Source of the DNA: Pseudomonadota bacterium
Lineage (GTDB): Bacteria; Pseudomonadota; Gammaproteobacteria; Burkholderiales; Thiobacteraceae
Assembly: GCA_021812385.1 (NCBI GenBank)
Contig: JAKANO010000007.1
Location: 76,512-140,511 of the forward strand
DNA length: 64,000 bases
Direction of reading: 5' to 3'
This document shows, in pieces, positions 50,755 through 60,703 of this stretch (its first letter is position 1; each line of letters opens with the position of its first letter). The notes beneath the pieces were generated by a model. That model worked only from the letters and a program-made list of their open reading frames with translations, did not search any database and was not told the origin of the DNA. The translations under genes were made by a program, and so were the position numbers.

Positions 50755-51506
50755 AGGCAGCAGAGGGTTAGATCGAATTCGACGCTAGTGTCGCAGGTTT
50801 TGGGGCGCTCTAGGCCGGTGCCTAAGGCGGTGAAGCGAATATTGATGGCGTACTTATTGGCGCTGATTTCCGGAAAACAAGGCAGCGATTTGTCCAGTTT
50901 GACGCGCAGCATTTGCGCGGCACGTCCGGAGATCATTTGCTGATAAGCGCCTTTGGTCGCGACGCGGTGCGTAGGTTGGCCGCTGTCGCGCAAAATTTTC
51001 AGAATAATGCTGATCGCGCTGCTGAGCGGTTGAAACGGCGCCATCCATTCCAGGAGGTTTGCACGGCGGGTTGCCGGATCAAGGCTGAGCCAATAGTGAA
51101 AAGACGGCAAATCGAATTCGCATACGCCGCCCGGAATGCAAGCGCGTTGCTTGATGCTCATCACCCATTCATTGTCGCGCAGGTGTTGGCCGGTTTTGCC
51201 GCTGAGCCCTTGTAGTTGGCCGACGGTAGCGACAATATTTTCCAGGACTTCTTCCAAGGCGTCGGATTTTACGCTCGGATTGTTGCGCAGCGATTCTAAT
51301 GCAAGGCGTTGCCGTTCTAACTCTTGGATTAAGTCCGATTTAAGGTCGCCGCGCGCGACTTCGAGAATTTCGAATAAGGCCAGCAGGGCTGCATGGTGAT
51401 CCAGAGGCTCGTTTAATGCTAAGAAATGGGCGTGCTTGGCGAACAAATCCTCCATACGCATCAAAATGCGAATTCGCTCATTCAGAGGATATTCGTAAGT
51501 GATCAC
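50751..51506 (-). CDS. zapD: Cell division protein ZapD
   Basis: ZapD bundles FtsZ filaments at the division ring. The 251 residues match the family at [21 protein letters not shown], the all-helical first half and the beta-rich second half with [29 protein letters not shown]. The start is GTG 51506. It sits between coaE and yacG, exactly as in enteric bacteria. Confidence 0.95.
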   Translation of the reverse strand: MITYEYPLNERIRILMRMEDLFAKHAHFLALNEPLDHHAALLALFEILEVARGDLKSDLIQELERQRLALESLRNNPSVKSDALEEVLENIVATVGQLQGLSGKTGQHLRDNEWVMSIKQRACIPGGVCEFDLPSFHYWLSLDPATRRANLLEWMAPFQPLSSAISIILKILRDSGQPTHRVATKGAYQQMISGRAAQMLRVKLDKSLPCFPEISANKYAINIRFTALGTGLERPKTCDTSVEFDLTLCCL

Positions 51507-51590
51507 TGGCAGATCCCGCCAAAAAATGCCTTATTTTGGACTAGAAACTCCAAAAATACAAATAGGTTGGGCAAAAATCTAATGCAAATT

Positions 51591-52205
51591 CTAGGGTTTA
51601 GCCATGGTCAATGCGAATGCACTGTACTGCTCGTGTAACGCTGCAACGCTTGAGCGCAAGCTTGCAAGATTGCTTTCATTGCGAATGATATCGTCCGCTT
51701 GCTGCAAGCGTTCTTGACGTGGAAGCTGTGCGACCATGATGCTGCGGACTTCGGCTTCGGATAAATGACTACGCGCCATGGTGCGTGCGATTTGACTGGA
51801 TTCGTCGCAATCAACGACCAATTTGCGTTGTACCAAGGGCAGGTAACTTTTGGTCTCGAATAATAGCGGGACGACGATAACTGCGTAGGGCGCGTCACAG
51901 TGTTTCAGTTCGGTTTGTACTTGCGCCAGAATCAGCGGATGCAAAATTGATTCGAGCATAGTCTTTGCCGTTGCATCGGAGAAGATCAAGGCGCGTAACT
52001 TGGCGCGATCAAGCCCGCCCTGCGGCAAAACAAAGTCAGAGCCAAACTGCCGGATAATCTCTAGGTATCCAGGTGCGCCCGATTGGGTTAGGGCATGGGC
52101 AATGGCGTCGGTGTCGATCACCGCCGCACCCAAAGCCTCGAATGCCTGTGCAACGGTTGATTTTCCGCAGCCTATGCCACCCGTCAAACCCACGCAGTAA
52201 AGCAT
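51591..52205 (-). CDS. coaE: Dephospho-CoA kinase
   Basis: CoaE phosphorylates the 3'-hydroxyl of dephospho-CoA, the last step to coenzyme A. The 204 residues include the P-loop GGIGCGKST at 9-17, DTDAIAHALT, and the RQERLQQADDIIRNE lid. It lies 43 bases after pilD and 84 before zapD, in the conserved pilBCD-coaE order. Confidence 0.96.
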   Translation of the reverse strand: MLYCVGLTGGIGCGKSTVAQAFEALGAAVIDTDAIAHALTQSGAPGYLEIIRQFGSDFVLPQGGLDRAKLRALIFSDATAKTMLESILHPLILAQVQTELKHCDAPYAVIVVPLLFETKSYLPLVQRKLVVDCDESSQIARTMARSHLSEAEVRSIMVAQLPRQERLQQADDIIRNESNLASLRSSVAALHEQYSAFALTMAKP

Positions 52206-52248
52206 CAGTTACGGCATGCGTGCATGGTTGCACCGCCCACGGCTGGGA

Positions 52249-53124
52249 TCAATGCAACCATGCCAAATAGGCTTGTGTCAGGTCTTGGCCCCAGAATAAT
52301 GCAACGAGTCCGCCGCCCGCGAGATAGGGGCCGAAGGGGATGGGTTGGCTGCGCGCATGGCGGGCAAACGCAATCAGGCTGATGCCGACAATTGCGCCGA
52401 CCAAGGATGAAAGTAGAATCACCGCCGGCAACATGGACCAACCGAGCCAAGCGCCTATGGCCGCTAATAGCTTGAAATCGCCATAGCCCATGCCCTCTTT
52501 GCCGGTGAGCAGTTTGAACAGCCAATAGATCGACCAGAGCGAGAGATAACCGGCTGCCGCGCCGACCAAGGCTGAAGGTAGGTCGGTGAATAAGCCGCCA
52601 AGGTTCACCAGCAGTCCGAGCCAGATCAGCGGTTGGGTGATTTGATCCGGCAGCAGTTGGGTGTCGGCATCAATGAAGGTGAGTGCGATCAAGCTCCAGC
52701 AAAATACTAAAGCGGCGAAGGTCATGGCGCTCACGCCGAAACGCCAAGCGATATAGGCGGAGAGCAAACCGGTCAGCGCTTCAATGATTGGATAACGGGC
52801 AGAAATCGGCGCTGCGCAGTGGCGGCATTTGCCGCGCAACAGCGCGTAACTGACCAAGGGTATGTTATCCAAGGCGTGCACCGGTGTGGCACAAGACGGG
52901 CAGCGCGAGCGCGGCGTGACGAGGTTGAAGGTTTCCGTTGCGGGGGGTGTTTGTTCTGCTAGCTCGGCGCAAAAGGTCTGCCATTCGCGTTCCATGATTT
53001 TCGGCAGGCGGTAAATCACGACATTGAGAAAGCTGCCGACGAGCAAGCCTAGCACCAGGATGCTGCCAACAAAAAACGCTGGGGCATCCCGGAGTAGCGC
53101 CAGGGTCGCTTGTATACTTTCCAC
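52249..53124 (-). CDS. pilD: Type IV prepilin peptidase / N-methyltransferase
   Basis: PilD cleaves and methylates prepilins at the inner membrane. The 291 residues include the zinc cysteines C75, C78, C100 and C103 and the two catalytic aspartates, D152 (FIDADTQLLPD) and D216 (GMGYGD). Several membrane helices are clear. The start is GTG 53124, 7 bases after pilC. Confidence 0.96.
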   Translation of the reverse strand: MESIQATLALLRDAPAFFVGSILVLGLLVGSFLNVVIYRLPKIMEREWQTFCAELAEQTPPATETFNLVTPRSRCPSCATPVHALDNIPLVSYALLRGKCRHCAAPISARYPIIEALTGLLSAYIAWRFGVSAMTFAALVFCWSLIALTFIDADTQLLPDQITQPLIWLGLLVNLGGLFTDLPSALVGAAAGYLSLWSIYWLFKLLTGKEGMGYGDFKLLAAIGAWLGWSMLPAVILLSSLVGAIVGISLIAFARHARSQPIPFGPYLAGGGLVALFWGQDLTQAYLAWLH

Positions 53125-53131
53125 TGTCGCG

Positions 53132-54352
53132 TTAGATCGCTTGGCCCATTTTGAAAATCGGCAGGTACATGGAAACGACCAGTCCGCCGATCAAGACACC
53201 CAGAATCACCATGATAATGGGCTCGAGCAGTGCCGACATGCGTTCCACAATGTCGTCGACTTCGCGATCATAATAATCGGCAACCTTGCTTAGCATGGAA
53301 TCGAGTTGCCCCGACTCCTCGCCGATCTGCACCATTTGGATCACCATGTTCGGGAACAAGCCGGTATTTTGCATGGCGCTGGTTAGATTGGTACCGGTCG
53401 AGACTTCACCTTGAATGCGCTTGGTGGCGTGGAAATACACTTGGTTGCCGGCAGAGCCGGCTACGGAGTCGAGCGCTTCAACCAGCGGCACGCCGGCGGC
53501 AAACATCGTCGACAGGGTGCGCGACCAGCGGGCGATGGCGCTTTTTTCCAGCAATTCACCAAAAACCGGTGCCTTCAAAGACAGGCGGTCGATCGTATCC
53601 TGCATTTTTTTCGAACGCTTCCAGCTATAAAAGAAAAACCAGACACCACCGATGAGAATGCCGAATATCGCCCACCAATACTTAACGAAAAAGCTCGACA
53701 TCGCCATGACGACCAGCGTCGGCGCCGGCAGATCGGCGCCAAAACTTTTGAATAGGTCGGCGAAAACCGGGATCACGAAAATCATGATGATGGCGGTGAT
53801 AATGAAAGCCACCACCAAAATCGCGGATGGATAAAACAGAGCCGACTTGATCTTGGCCTTAATCGCGAGAATTTTCTCCTTATAATCGGCGAGCCGATCC
53901 AGCACGCCATCCAGAATACCGGCCTGCTCGCCGGCATTCACCAGATTGCAAAACAAAGCGTCGAAGTAAATCGGGCGTTTGCTAAAAGCTTGGGCCAAGC
54001 TGCTGCCGGAAGACACGTCGTTTTTGACATCGGTCAGCAATTGCGCGACGGACGGATTGGAATGGCCTTTGGCGACGATGTCGAAAGATTGCAGTAAGGG
54101 CACGCCGGATTTCAGCATGGTGGCGAATTGACGCGTAAACAGCGCGATGTCTTTCTCGGTGATTTTTTTGCCGCGCCCCAAAGTAGATTGCTTTTTGACC
54201 TTGGATACGGAAATCCCTTGCCGGCGCAAGTTGGCGCTGACCACTGCTTCGCCTGTGGCGCGCATGTCGCCTTTCATGCGCTTGCCCTTCTTGTCCATGC
54301 CTTCCCAAACGTAATTGAATTCTTTAACGGCTTTTTTTGCTGCGACTGCCAT
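53132..54352 (-). CDS. pilC: Type IV pilus inner-membrane platform protein PilC
   Basis: PilC couples the ATPases to pilin polymerisation. The 406 residues contain two T2SF (GspF) domains, each with membrane helices (the first near 170-225, and near 370-400 at the end), and paired TRQFATMLKSGVPLLQS / ARWSRTLSTMFAAGVPLVEA segments. The start at ATG 54352 has a clean AAAGGA; the longer frame to 54388 is not needed. It is between pilB and pilD. Confidence 0.95.
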   Translation of the reverse strand: MAVAAKKAVKEFNYVWEGMDKKGKRMKGDMRATGEAVVSANLRRQGISVSKVKKQSTLGRGKKITEKDIALFTRQFATMLKSGVPLLQSFDIVAKGHSNPSVAQLLTDVKNDVSSGSSLAQAFSKRPIYFDALFCNLVNAGEQAGILDGVLDRLADYKEKILAIKAKIKSALFYPSAILVVAFIITAIIMIFVIPVFADLFKSFGADLPAPTLVVMAMSSFFVKYWWAIFGILIGGVWFFFYSWKRSKKMQDTIDRLSLKAPVFGELLEKSAIARWSRTLSTMFAAGVPLVEALDSVAGSAGNQVYFHATKRIQGEVSTGTNLTSAMQNTGLFPNMVIQMVQIGEESGQLDSMLSKVADYYDREVDDIVERMSALLEPIIMVILGVLIGGLVVSMYLPIFKMGQAI

Positions 54353-54478
54353 ATTGAAATCCTTTACCGCGTAAATTGTAAATTGCAATGCCGGTGTTGG
54401 TAGGTAACTAGCCTATCCTAAAATACCCGGATTTATCAAAATGCGCCAAGTCTTATTGAAAATTCATCCGCGTGGTCA

Positions 54479-56203
54479 TTACTCGTTGGTAACAGCTTCC
54501 ACTTCTTCCAATGAGGTAAGGCCCATTTTGACCTTGGTCAATCCCGATTGACGCAAATCTTTGACGCCTTCGCGTTTGGCTTGATCGGCGATGTCGATCG
54601 CGGTGCCGTTCTTCATGATGATACGGCTAATTTCATCGGTAATCGGCATCACTTGATAAATGCCGACGCGGCCTTTGTAGCCGGTATTCTTGCAGGCCTC
54701 GCAACCGACATGGCCATAGGGTTGCCAGCTACCGTCTAGATCCTCATCTTTGAAGCCGGCGCGCAATAACGCTTCTCTGGGAATATCGATCGGTTTTTTG
54801 CAATGGTTGCATAGGCGGCGCGCCAGACGTTGCGCCGTGATCAGGATCACCGAGGACGCGATGTTGAAGGGGGCCACGCCCATATTCATCAGTCGGGTGA
54901 GTGTGGTCGGCGCATCGTTGGTATGCAGCGTTGACAGCACCATATGGCCTGTCTGTGCGGCTTTGATCGAGATATCCGCGGTCTCCAGATCGCGAATCTC
55001 GCCTACCATGATCACATCCGGATCTTGGCGCAAGAAGGCGCGCAGCGCAGCGGCGAACGTCAGGCCGGCTTTTTCGTTGACGTTGACTTGATTCACGCCC
55101 GGCAAGTTGATCTCGGCCGGGTCTTCCGCAGTCGAGATGTTGGTGCCGGGCAGGTTCAGAATGTTAAGACAGGTATACAGCGATACGGTTTTACCGCTAC
55201 CGGTCGGCCCTGTGACCAGCACCATGCCATAGGGGCGCGCAACGGCGTTAAGCAAGGCTTCTTTTTGTTCCGGTTCGTAGCCCAGGGCATCGACGCCCAA
55301 TTGGGCGCTGGTCGGATCCAAAATCCGCATTACGATTTTCTCGCCCCAGAGCGTCGGCAGGGTGCTGACGCGGAAGTCGATGGCGCGGGATTTTGAAAGC
55401 ACCAATTTCATCCGGCCATCCTGCGGGATGCGTTTCTCGGAGATATCCATTTTGGAGATCACCTTGATACGCGAAGCGATTTTTTCCTTGATCGCCAACG
55501 GCGGCTTGGCGACTTCATACAGCACACCGTCCAAGCGATAGCGTATGCGATAAAATTTCTCGAAAGGCTCGAAGTGTATGTCGGATACGCCGGAGTTGAT
55601 GGCATCCAGCAAGACTTTTTGCAGGTATTTCACCACGGGCGCGTCGTCGACATCGCCTACGCCGCTATCGTCTTGGGCCGCGGCGCCTTCGCCTTCGGCT
55701 TCCAGCATGTCCATGTCGACGTCTTCGCCGACTAATTCATCCAGCTTGTCGGAGGCGGTTTCCCCGGCTTTTTCCACCAGCTTGGCGAGTTTGTCGTCTT
55801 CCACCACGATGGGGTCGACCAACATGCTGGTTTGGAACTTGATCTCGTCCAGCACTTGCACGTTGGTGGGGTCGGACATCGCCACAAATAGCCGTGTGCC
55901 GCGCTTATACAGTCCCAGCACGCGGCGCTCTTGCATCAACTTGCCCGGTAACAGTCCATCGGGAATGTGCTCAATATCGAGCGCGCTAAGATCAAGCAGC
56001 GGAAAGCCAAAGGTTTGCGAGGCGAATTGCGCTACATCCAGCGCAGTCATTTTGCGCGAGAGGATTAATTGCGATACGAAGCTTACGGCCGAAGAATTGG
56101 CCTGACTTTGAATTGCTTCGGCTTCTTGCTCGATCAGCTTGCCTTGTTGCACCAAGGTGCGGGCAAGAGCGCTTAAGCTGGTCGTGTGAGTGGCTGCTAC
56201 CAT
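54479..56203 (-). CDS. pilB: Type IV pilus extension ATPase PilB
   Basis: PilB powers pilus extension. The 574 residues include an N-terminal MshEN domain (about 20-130, possibly c-di-GMP binding), an acidic linker, and a GspE ATPase with Walker A GPTGSGKT at 332-339, Asp box and TAEDPAEINLPGVNQVNV, and a zinc tetracysteine CNHCKKP / CEACKNTGYKG. Intact Walker and His boxes suggest activity. A c-di-GMP enzyme at 4.3-7.1 kb could supply its ligand, but this is inference. Confidence 0.96.
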   Translation of the reverse strand: MVAATHTTSLSALARTLVQQGKLIEQEAEAIQSQANSSAVSFVSQLILSRKMTALDVAQFASQTFGFPLLDLSALDIEHIPDGLLPGKLMQERRVLGLYKRGTRLFVAMSDPTNVQVLDEIKFQTSMLVDPIVVEDDKLAKLVEKAGETASDKLDELVGEDVDMDMLEAEGEGAAAQDDSGVGDVDDAPVVKYLQKVLLDAINSGVSDIHFEPFEKFYRIRYRLDGVLYEVAKPPLAIKEKIASRIKVISKMDISEKRIPQDGRMKLVLSKSRAIDFRVSTLPTLWGEKIVMRILDPTSAQLGVDALGYEPEQKEALLNAVARPYGMVLVTGPTGSGKTVSLYTCLNILNLPGTNISTAEDPAEINLPGVNQVNVNEKAGLTFAAALRAFLRQDPDVIMVGEIRDLETADISIKAAQTGHMVLSTLHTNDAPTTLTRLMNMGVAPFNIASSVILITAQRLARRLCNHCKKPIDIPREALLRAGFKDEDLDGSWQPYGHVGCEACKNTGYKGRVGIYQVMPITDEISRIIMKNGTAIDIADQAKREGVKDLRQSGLTKVKMGLTSLEEVEAVTNE

Positions 56204-56281
56204 ATTCGCTGTTTAGCGTATCCTTAAGAATTTACGTAAATAATGCCGCTGACAACCCTGTTTGTAAAGGTAAAACGTCGG

Positions 56282-57568
56282 TTAGGACTCGGTAATTTCT
56301 GCTGCTTTGAGTGGAGGACAAAGCCGCACCACTTTCACCACACGATCTTGCGTTTGCACAATTTCGAGGGTGTGATCGGCAATACGGAAGCTGGTGCCGG
56401 CTTCCGGAATATCCTCGAAATGCTCTAATATCAATCCATTCAATGTCTTAGGACCATAAGTCGGAAACTTCGTGCCTAGTTTTCGGTTCAAATCCCGGAG
56501 CGAGCTACTGCCGTCGATGAGCCAACTGCCATCCTCCTGGGCATGGAAATACGTAGCTTGCAGCGGCGAACGTGTCGTGAACTCCCCGACAATTTCTTCT
56601 AAAATGTCAGATATTGTCACTAAACCTTGCAATTCACCATATTCGTCCACCACCATGCCAAATTTGCGCTGATTCTCCTGGAAGTTTTGCAATTGCGTGA
56701 GTAAAGGCGTACCCGCTGGTATGAAATACGGCTCGCGCAGGATTTGCTTGAGGGCTTCGATGGAAAAATGCTCAGCTTGTGTCTGGTGCAACACCTTGCG
56801 CGTATGCAAAATACCGATGAGATTATTCAGTTCGTTCTCGTAAACCGGGAGTTGCGTATGGTGGCTGGTGGTGAGTTGTTGCCAAATGCTATCCGGCTCT
56901 GCGGCTAGATCGATGGCTTCGATTTGGCTGCGCGGTGTCATCACATCGTCCACCGTGATTTCTTCCAGCTCGAACAAATTCAGCAACACGCTCTGGTGCT
57001 TTTTCGGGATAAAGCCGCTGGCTTCCAGCACTAAGGTGCGCAATTCCGGCATGCTGATTTTGTGTTCCGTCGCCTCGCTCGGGCGCATCCGTAGCAGCCA
57101 CAACAAGGCTTGCACAAAAAGATTGACGAACCAAATGACTGGGTAAAACAGGCGAATTAAAGGCTTCAGCACATAGCTTGCGGGGAAGGCCACTTGCTCT
57201 GGATAGGCTGCGCCCATCACTTTCGGGCTGATCTCGCTGAATACCAAGATCAGAAAGGTCACCGCCAGCGTGGCCAGCGACACCGCCAATTGGCTATTGC
57301 CGAAGAAGCGCACGGCGATGATGGTGACCAAGGCGGCCGCCATGGCGTTGACGAGATTATTGCCGAGCAAGATCACGCCGAGCAGCTTATCGGTCTGGGC
57401 CAGCAAGCTGGCCGCCAGCTTTGCGCCGCGATGCCCTTGTTGCACGAGATGGCGCAAGCGATAGCGATTAAGCGACATCATGCTGATTTCCGAAATGGAA
57501 AAAAAGGCAGAGATCACCAGCAAAATGCCGAGCGCGGTGAGCAAAACGCTTAACGGGATATCATCCAA
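56282..57568 (-). CDS. HlyC/CorC-family protein with CNNM and CBS domains
   Basis: The 428 residues have an N-terminal CNNM (DUF21) membrane domain with four helices (SISEISMMSLNRYRLRHL), two CBS domains (about 210-330, including DVMTPRSQIEAIDL and PVYENELNNLIGIL), and a C-terminal CorC/HlyC FAD-like module. Such proteins are linked to magnesium or cobalt efflux and resistance. The start is TTG 57568, the only one in frame that gives the family N-terminus. Confidence 0.92.
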   Translation of the reverse strand: MDDIPLSVLLTALGILLVISAFFSISEISMMSLNRYRLRHLVQQGHRGAKLAASLLAQTDKLLGVILLGNNLVNAMAAALVTIIAVRFFGNSQLAVSLATLAVTFLILVFSEISPKVMGAAYPEQVAFPASYVLKPLIRLFYPVIWFVNLFVQALLWLLRMRPSEATEHKISMPELRTLVLEASGFIPKKHQSVLLNLFELEEITVDDVMTPRSQIEAIDLAAEPDSIWQQLTTSHHTQLPVYENELNNLIGILHTRKVLHQTQAEHFSIEALKQILREPYFIPAGTPLLTQLQNFQENQRKFGMVVDEYGELQGLVTISDILEEIVGEFTTRSPLQATYFHAQEDGSWLIDGSSSLRDLNRKLGTKFPTYGPKTLNGLILEHFEDIPEAGTSFRIADHTLEIVQTQDRVVKVVRLCPPLKAAEITES

Positions 57569-57604
57569 TCGTGTGGCCTATCGCAAATAAAAGAAATTTA
57601 AACG

Positions 57605-58432
57605 TTACTTGCCGAGCAGCAATTGCAGCACGATTTCGCTGCCGATATAGGCCAGCACCAGCATCGCAAAACCGGTGAGCGACCAGGTAATGGCGGTGCG
57701 GCCGCGCCAGCCATAGCGCCTGCGACCGATCAGCAACCCGGCATACGTCAGCCAGGACAACAGCGCAAATACGGTTTTATGCTGGGTGAAATGGCTAAAC
57801 GAAAATGGTTTTCCGAACACTTGTTCGGAGAACAGAATGCCGCTGGCCAAGGCCAAGGTCAGCAACACAAAGCCGATGCCGATAATATTGAACAGCAAGC
57901 GTTCCAGCGTCAGCAGCGGCGGCAGATTGGATAGGGCGCGATTCATGGCATGCGTATGCAAGCGTTTCTCAAACAGCGCCATCATGCCGGCATGCAGCGC
58001 CGCGATGCTAAACAAAGCATAGGCCAGCAGGGAGAGTGCGATATGCACCAGAAACAGCGGCGTAGCCGCAAGCTGCATGCGTTGTGATGGCAGCCACAGC
58101 GGCACGAGCACCGCGAGTGCCGCGATCGGCAGGATCAAGGCTTGCAGCGCGTCTACTGGCTGGCGCAAACTGCTTAAGGCATAGGCGGCCAAGGTAAGCC
58201 AGACAATCGCCGATATGGCTTCGCCGAGGCCGAAGTTGAGCGTGCCGCCGCTCCAACTGCCGGCGATCAGCAGCCAAGCATGCAGCGTCAGTGGAAGCAG
58301 CACGGCAACGCGCGCCCATTGCAGCCAGTGGCTGCTATCAACGGCTTTCCGCGCCCAATTCGCGCGCCAAAATATATAGCCTAATGCAGCATAGAAAGAA
58401 GTGACGAGTAAATGCAGGAAGAGGGCGGGCAT
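57605..58432 (-). CDS. CcsA-like (YpjD) cytochrome c biogenesis family membrane protein
   Basis: The 275-residue protein has about eight membrane helices and the HxxxS and WGxxWxW-like features of the CcsA domain, including the FTQHKTVFALLSWLTYAGLL and SYALFSIAALHAGMMALFEKRL stretches. It resembles the inner membrane protein YpjD. I chose ATG 58432 (MPALFLHLL); the longer frame to 58531 overlaps ffh on the opposite strand. It is divergent from ffh and probably works in heme handling, but no substrate is shown. Confidence 0.88.
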   Translation of the reverse strand: MPALFLHLLVTSFYAALGYIFWRANWARKAVDSSHWLQWARVAVLLPLTLHAWLLIAGSWSGGTLNFGLGEAISAIVWLTLAAYALSSLRQPVDALQALILPIAALAVLVPLWLPSQRMQLAATPLFLVHIALSLLAYALFSIAALHAGMMALFEKRLHTHAMNRALSNLPPLLTLERLLFNIIGIGFVLLTLALASGILFSEQVFGKPFSFSHFTQHKTVFALLSWLTYAGLLIGRRRYGWRGRTAITWSLTGFAMLVLAYIGSEIVLQLLLGK

Positions 58433-58493
58433 GGTTATTAGGGTAAAATGCGCATTGATTGAATTTCCATTATAACGCAGCAAAGAAACGGCT

Positions 58494-59837
58494 ATGTTCG
58501 ATAATCTAAGCGGCCGTCTGGCCGGAGTCATGAAGCAGTTGCGCGGTCAAGCGCGGCTGACCGAAGAAAATATTCAAGACGCCCTGCGCGATGTGCGCAT
58601 GGCGCTGCTCGAAGCCGACGTGGCCTTGCCGGTAGTGCGCGATTTTATCGCGCACGTGAAAGAGCGCGCCTTGGGGCGCGACGTCATCACCAGCCTCACG
58701 CCAGGCCAGGCGCTGATTCAAGTCGTGCATGAAGAACTGGTGCGGCTCATGGGCGAGAGCCAGGCCGCCTTGAATCTGGCGACCACGCCGCCCGCCGTGA
58801 TCTTGATGGCGGGCTTGCAAGGCGCGGGTAAAACCACCACTAGCGGCAAACTCGCGCGCTGGCTCAAGGAGCAGAAAAAGAAAGTGCTGCTGGCCAGTTG
58901 CGACGTGTATCGTCCCGCCGCCATTGAGCAGTTGCGCTTGCTGGGCAAGCAGCTGGAAGTGGATTTCTTTGAGGCCCCCGGCAGCGCCAAGCCCCTGGAA
59001 ATTGCCCAAGCGGCGCACGCGCATGCCAAGACCCGTTACTACGACGTTTTGATTATCGATACCGCCGGACGGCTGGCGATCGATGCCGAAATGATGGCGG
59101 AAATCGGCGCTTTGCACGCGGCGTTAAATCCAATCGAAACCTTGTTTGTGGTGGATGCGATGCAAGGCCAAGATGCCGTCAACACCGCCAAAGCCTTCAA
59201 CGAAACACTGCCCTTGACCGGCATCGTGCTGACCAAGCTCGACGGCGATGCGCGCGGCGGCGCGGCCTTGTCGGTGCGCCACGTCACCGGACAGCCGATC
59301 AAATTCGTCGGCGTATCGGAAAAGCTCACCGGCCTGGAACCGTTCTACCCCGAGCGCATGGCCTCGCGCATCCTCGGCATGGGCGACGTGCTGTCGCTGA
59401 TCGAAGATGCGCACAAGCAAGTCGACCAAGTCGAGGCCGCCAAGCTCGCCAAGAAACTGAAATCCGGCAAGGGCTTCGACCTCGAAGATTTCAAGATGCA
59501 ATTGCAGCAAATGCAAAAAATGGGCGGCCTGTCCGCGCTCATGGACAAACTGCCGGGCAACCTGGCGCAAGCCGCGCAAGGCCAACAAGTGGACGACAAA
59601 GCGCTCAGCCGCGTCGAAGGCATCATCAATTCCATGACCCCCACCGAGCGCCGCCATCCGGAACTACTCAAAGCTTCGCGCAAGCGCCGCATCGCGGCCG
59701 GCGCCGGCGTGCCAGTGCAAGACATCAACCGCCTGTTGAGTCAATTCGAGCAGATGCAAAAAATGATGAAGACCATGGCCAAGGGCGGCATGGCGAAGAT
59801 GATGCGGAATATGAAGGGGATGTTGCCGGGGATGTAG
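58494..59837 (+). CDS. ffh: Signal recognition particle protein Ffh
   Basis: Ffh binds 4.5S RNA and signal sequences of membrane proteins. The 447 residues have the N domain, the G domain with P-loop GLQGAGKT at 107-114, DVYRPAAIEQL, DTAGRLAID and KLDGDARGGAAL, and a methionine-rich M domain (FEQMQKMMKTMAKGGMAKMMR). The stop is followed by a 440-base region without genes. ATG 58494 is close to the divergent ccsA-like gene. Confidence 0.98.
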   Translation: MFDNLSGRLAGVMKQLRGQARLTEENIQDALRDVRMALLEADVALPVVRDFIAHVKERALGRDVITSLTPGQALIQVVHEELVRLMGESQAALNLATTPPAVILMAGLQGAGKTTTSGKLARWLKEQKKKVLLASCDVYRPAAIEQLRLLGKQLEVDFFEAPGSAKPLEIAQAAHAHAKTRYYDVLIIDTAGRLAIDAEMMAEIGALHAALNPIETLFVVDAMQGQDAVNTAKAFNETLPLTGIVLTKLDGDARGGAALSVRHVTGQPIKFVGVSEKLTGLEPFYPERMASRILGMGDVLSLIEDAHKQVDQVEAAKLAKKLKSGKGFDLEDFKMQLQQMQKMGGLSALMDKLPGNLAQAAQGQQVDDKALSRVEGIINSMTPTERRHPELLKASRKRRIAAGAGVPVQDINRLLSQFEQMQKMMKTMAKGGMAKMMRNMKGMLPGM

Positions 59838-60278
59838 GGAGTCGCGCTGCGCGCGGTTTGATTTAGGGCCGAAGTGGCCGGCACCCAGTCACTTTTTCTT
59901 GCTTGCCCAAGAAAAAGGTAACCAAAAAGAAGGGCACCCCGGTTCGCCGGTCGCCCTGTAGGGCGACTCCCCTGCGTTGCTCACCGCGCCGGGCGTCGGA
60001 TTCGAACTCGCGCGATCCGCTGCGCGGCCACGCGCTCAAACATGAATCCGCCGACTGCCCCCGGCGCGGCTGCGCTACTCGGCGGCTCGCAGGGGCCCCA
60101 AAAGCGTCGCGATGCTGGAAGCCGGTCTGCGCTTCATCTGGGTTTTCTTTGCGATCCACGACTGTTTCATGCCGGGCGTTCTGTAGCGCCGGCTTCCAGC
60201 CGGCAACAACCAAAACTAAAAGCTAGCTCTAGGAGCTAGTGTTGCACTTATTTCGAAATTCTTGAACGGTAGGACGCG
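59838..60278. repeat. 441-base repeat-rich non-coding gap after ffh
   Basis: This interval has several self-complementary parts: CTTTTTCTTG/CAAGAAAAAG (59892-59917, perfect 10-base arms), TCGCCC/GGGCGA (59951-59966) and GCCGGC/GCCGGC (60188-60204). The CTTTTTCTTG-type segment followed by AGGTAACCAAAAAGAAGGGC looks like an intergenic repeat that recurs in several proteobacteria, and frames inside it are commonly mistaken for genes. I see no gene. Confidence 0.6.
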
Positions 60279-60692
60279 TTAATTCGGCCGCGCCGCGCTC
60301 TGCGCCAATTGCTGCACCAACTCCGGCTCAATGTCGATGCCCAGCTCGTCGCCGGGGTTGATCATGATGCCGAAACCGCGGTCCATTTTTTCCAATACCC
60401 AAGTGAACTCGGTGAGCAGTCCGCCCTTGAAATCCGGGTAGTTTGCTTCCAAAAACGATTTGGCGCGTTCCGGGCTGGTGAATAGCACCAGCGCGCTGGC
60501 GCCGCTATCGTCTTGCACCACCAAGGGCTGCGCGCGCGTCGAGCGTTGAATCCCGCCGATCATCGGTTCATCCATCACCGGCATGAAAACTTGCGAGGCG
60601 ATCAATTGCTTCATGAACACATCGCTGGGAGCTTCGCCCAGTTGCGCGGCGTGCAGTTGTTTTTCGAGTTCGTTTTTGAGTTCTATTTGCAT
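60279..60692 (-). CDS. SseB-like protein (N-terminal domain)
   Basis: The 137-residue protein has the SseB N-terminal domain pattern: an ELEKQLHAAQ helix, a VFMPVMDEP-x-x-G strand, the ALVLFTSPERAKSFLEANYPDFKG segment and GFGIMINPGDELGIDIEP at the end. SseB was named for enhancement of serine sensitivity, and the domain is widely used as a partner-binding module. It is the last gene of a minus-strand cluster of uncharacterised proteins and 11 bases after the next one. Confidence 0.8.
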   Translation of the reverse strand: MQIELKNELEKQLHAAQLGEAPSDVFMKQLIASQVFMPVMDEPMIGGIQRSTRAQPLVVQDDSGASALVLFTSPERAKSFLEANYPDFKGGLLTEFTWVLEKMDRGFGIMINPGDELGIDIEPELVQQLAQSAARPN

Positions 60693-60703
60693 GGGGTTTT
60701 ATA

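Noticed and set aside
59903..60226. 107-codon frame in the gap after ffh
   Set aside because: It is composed of repeat sequence and low-complexity residues and looks like a frame often mis-annotated in such intergenic repeats.
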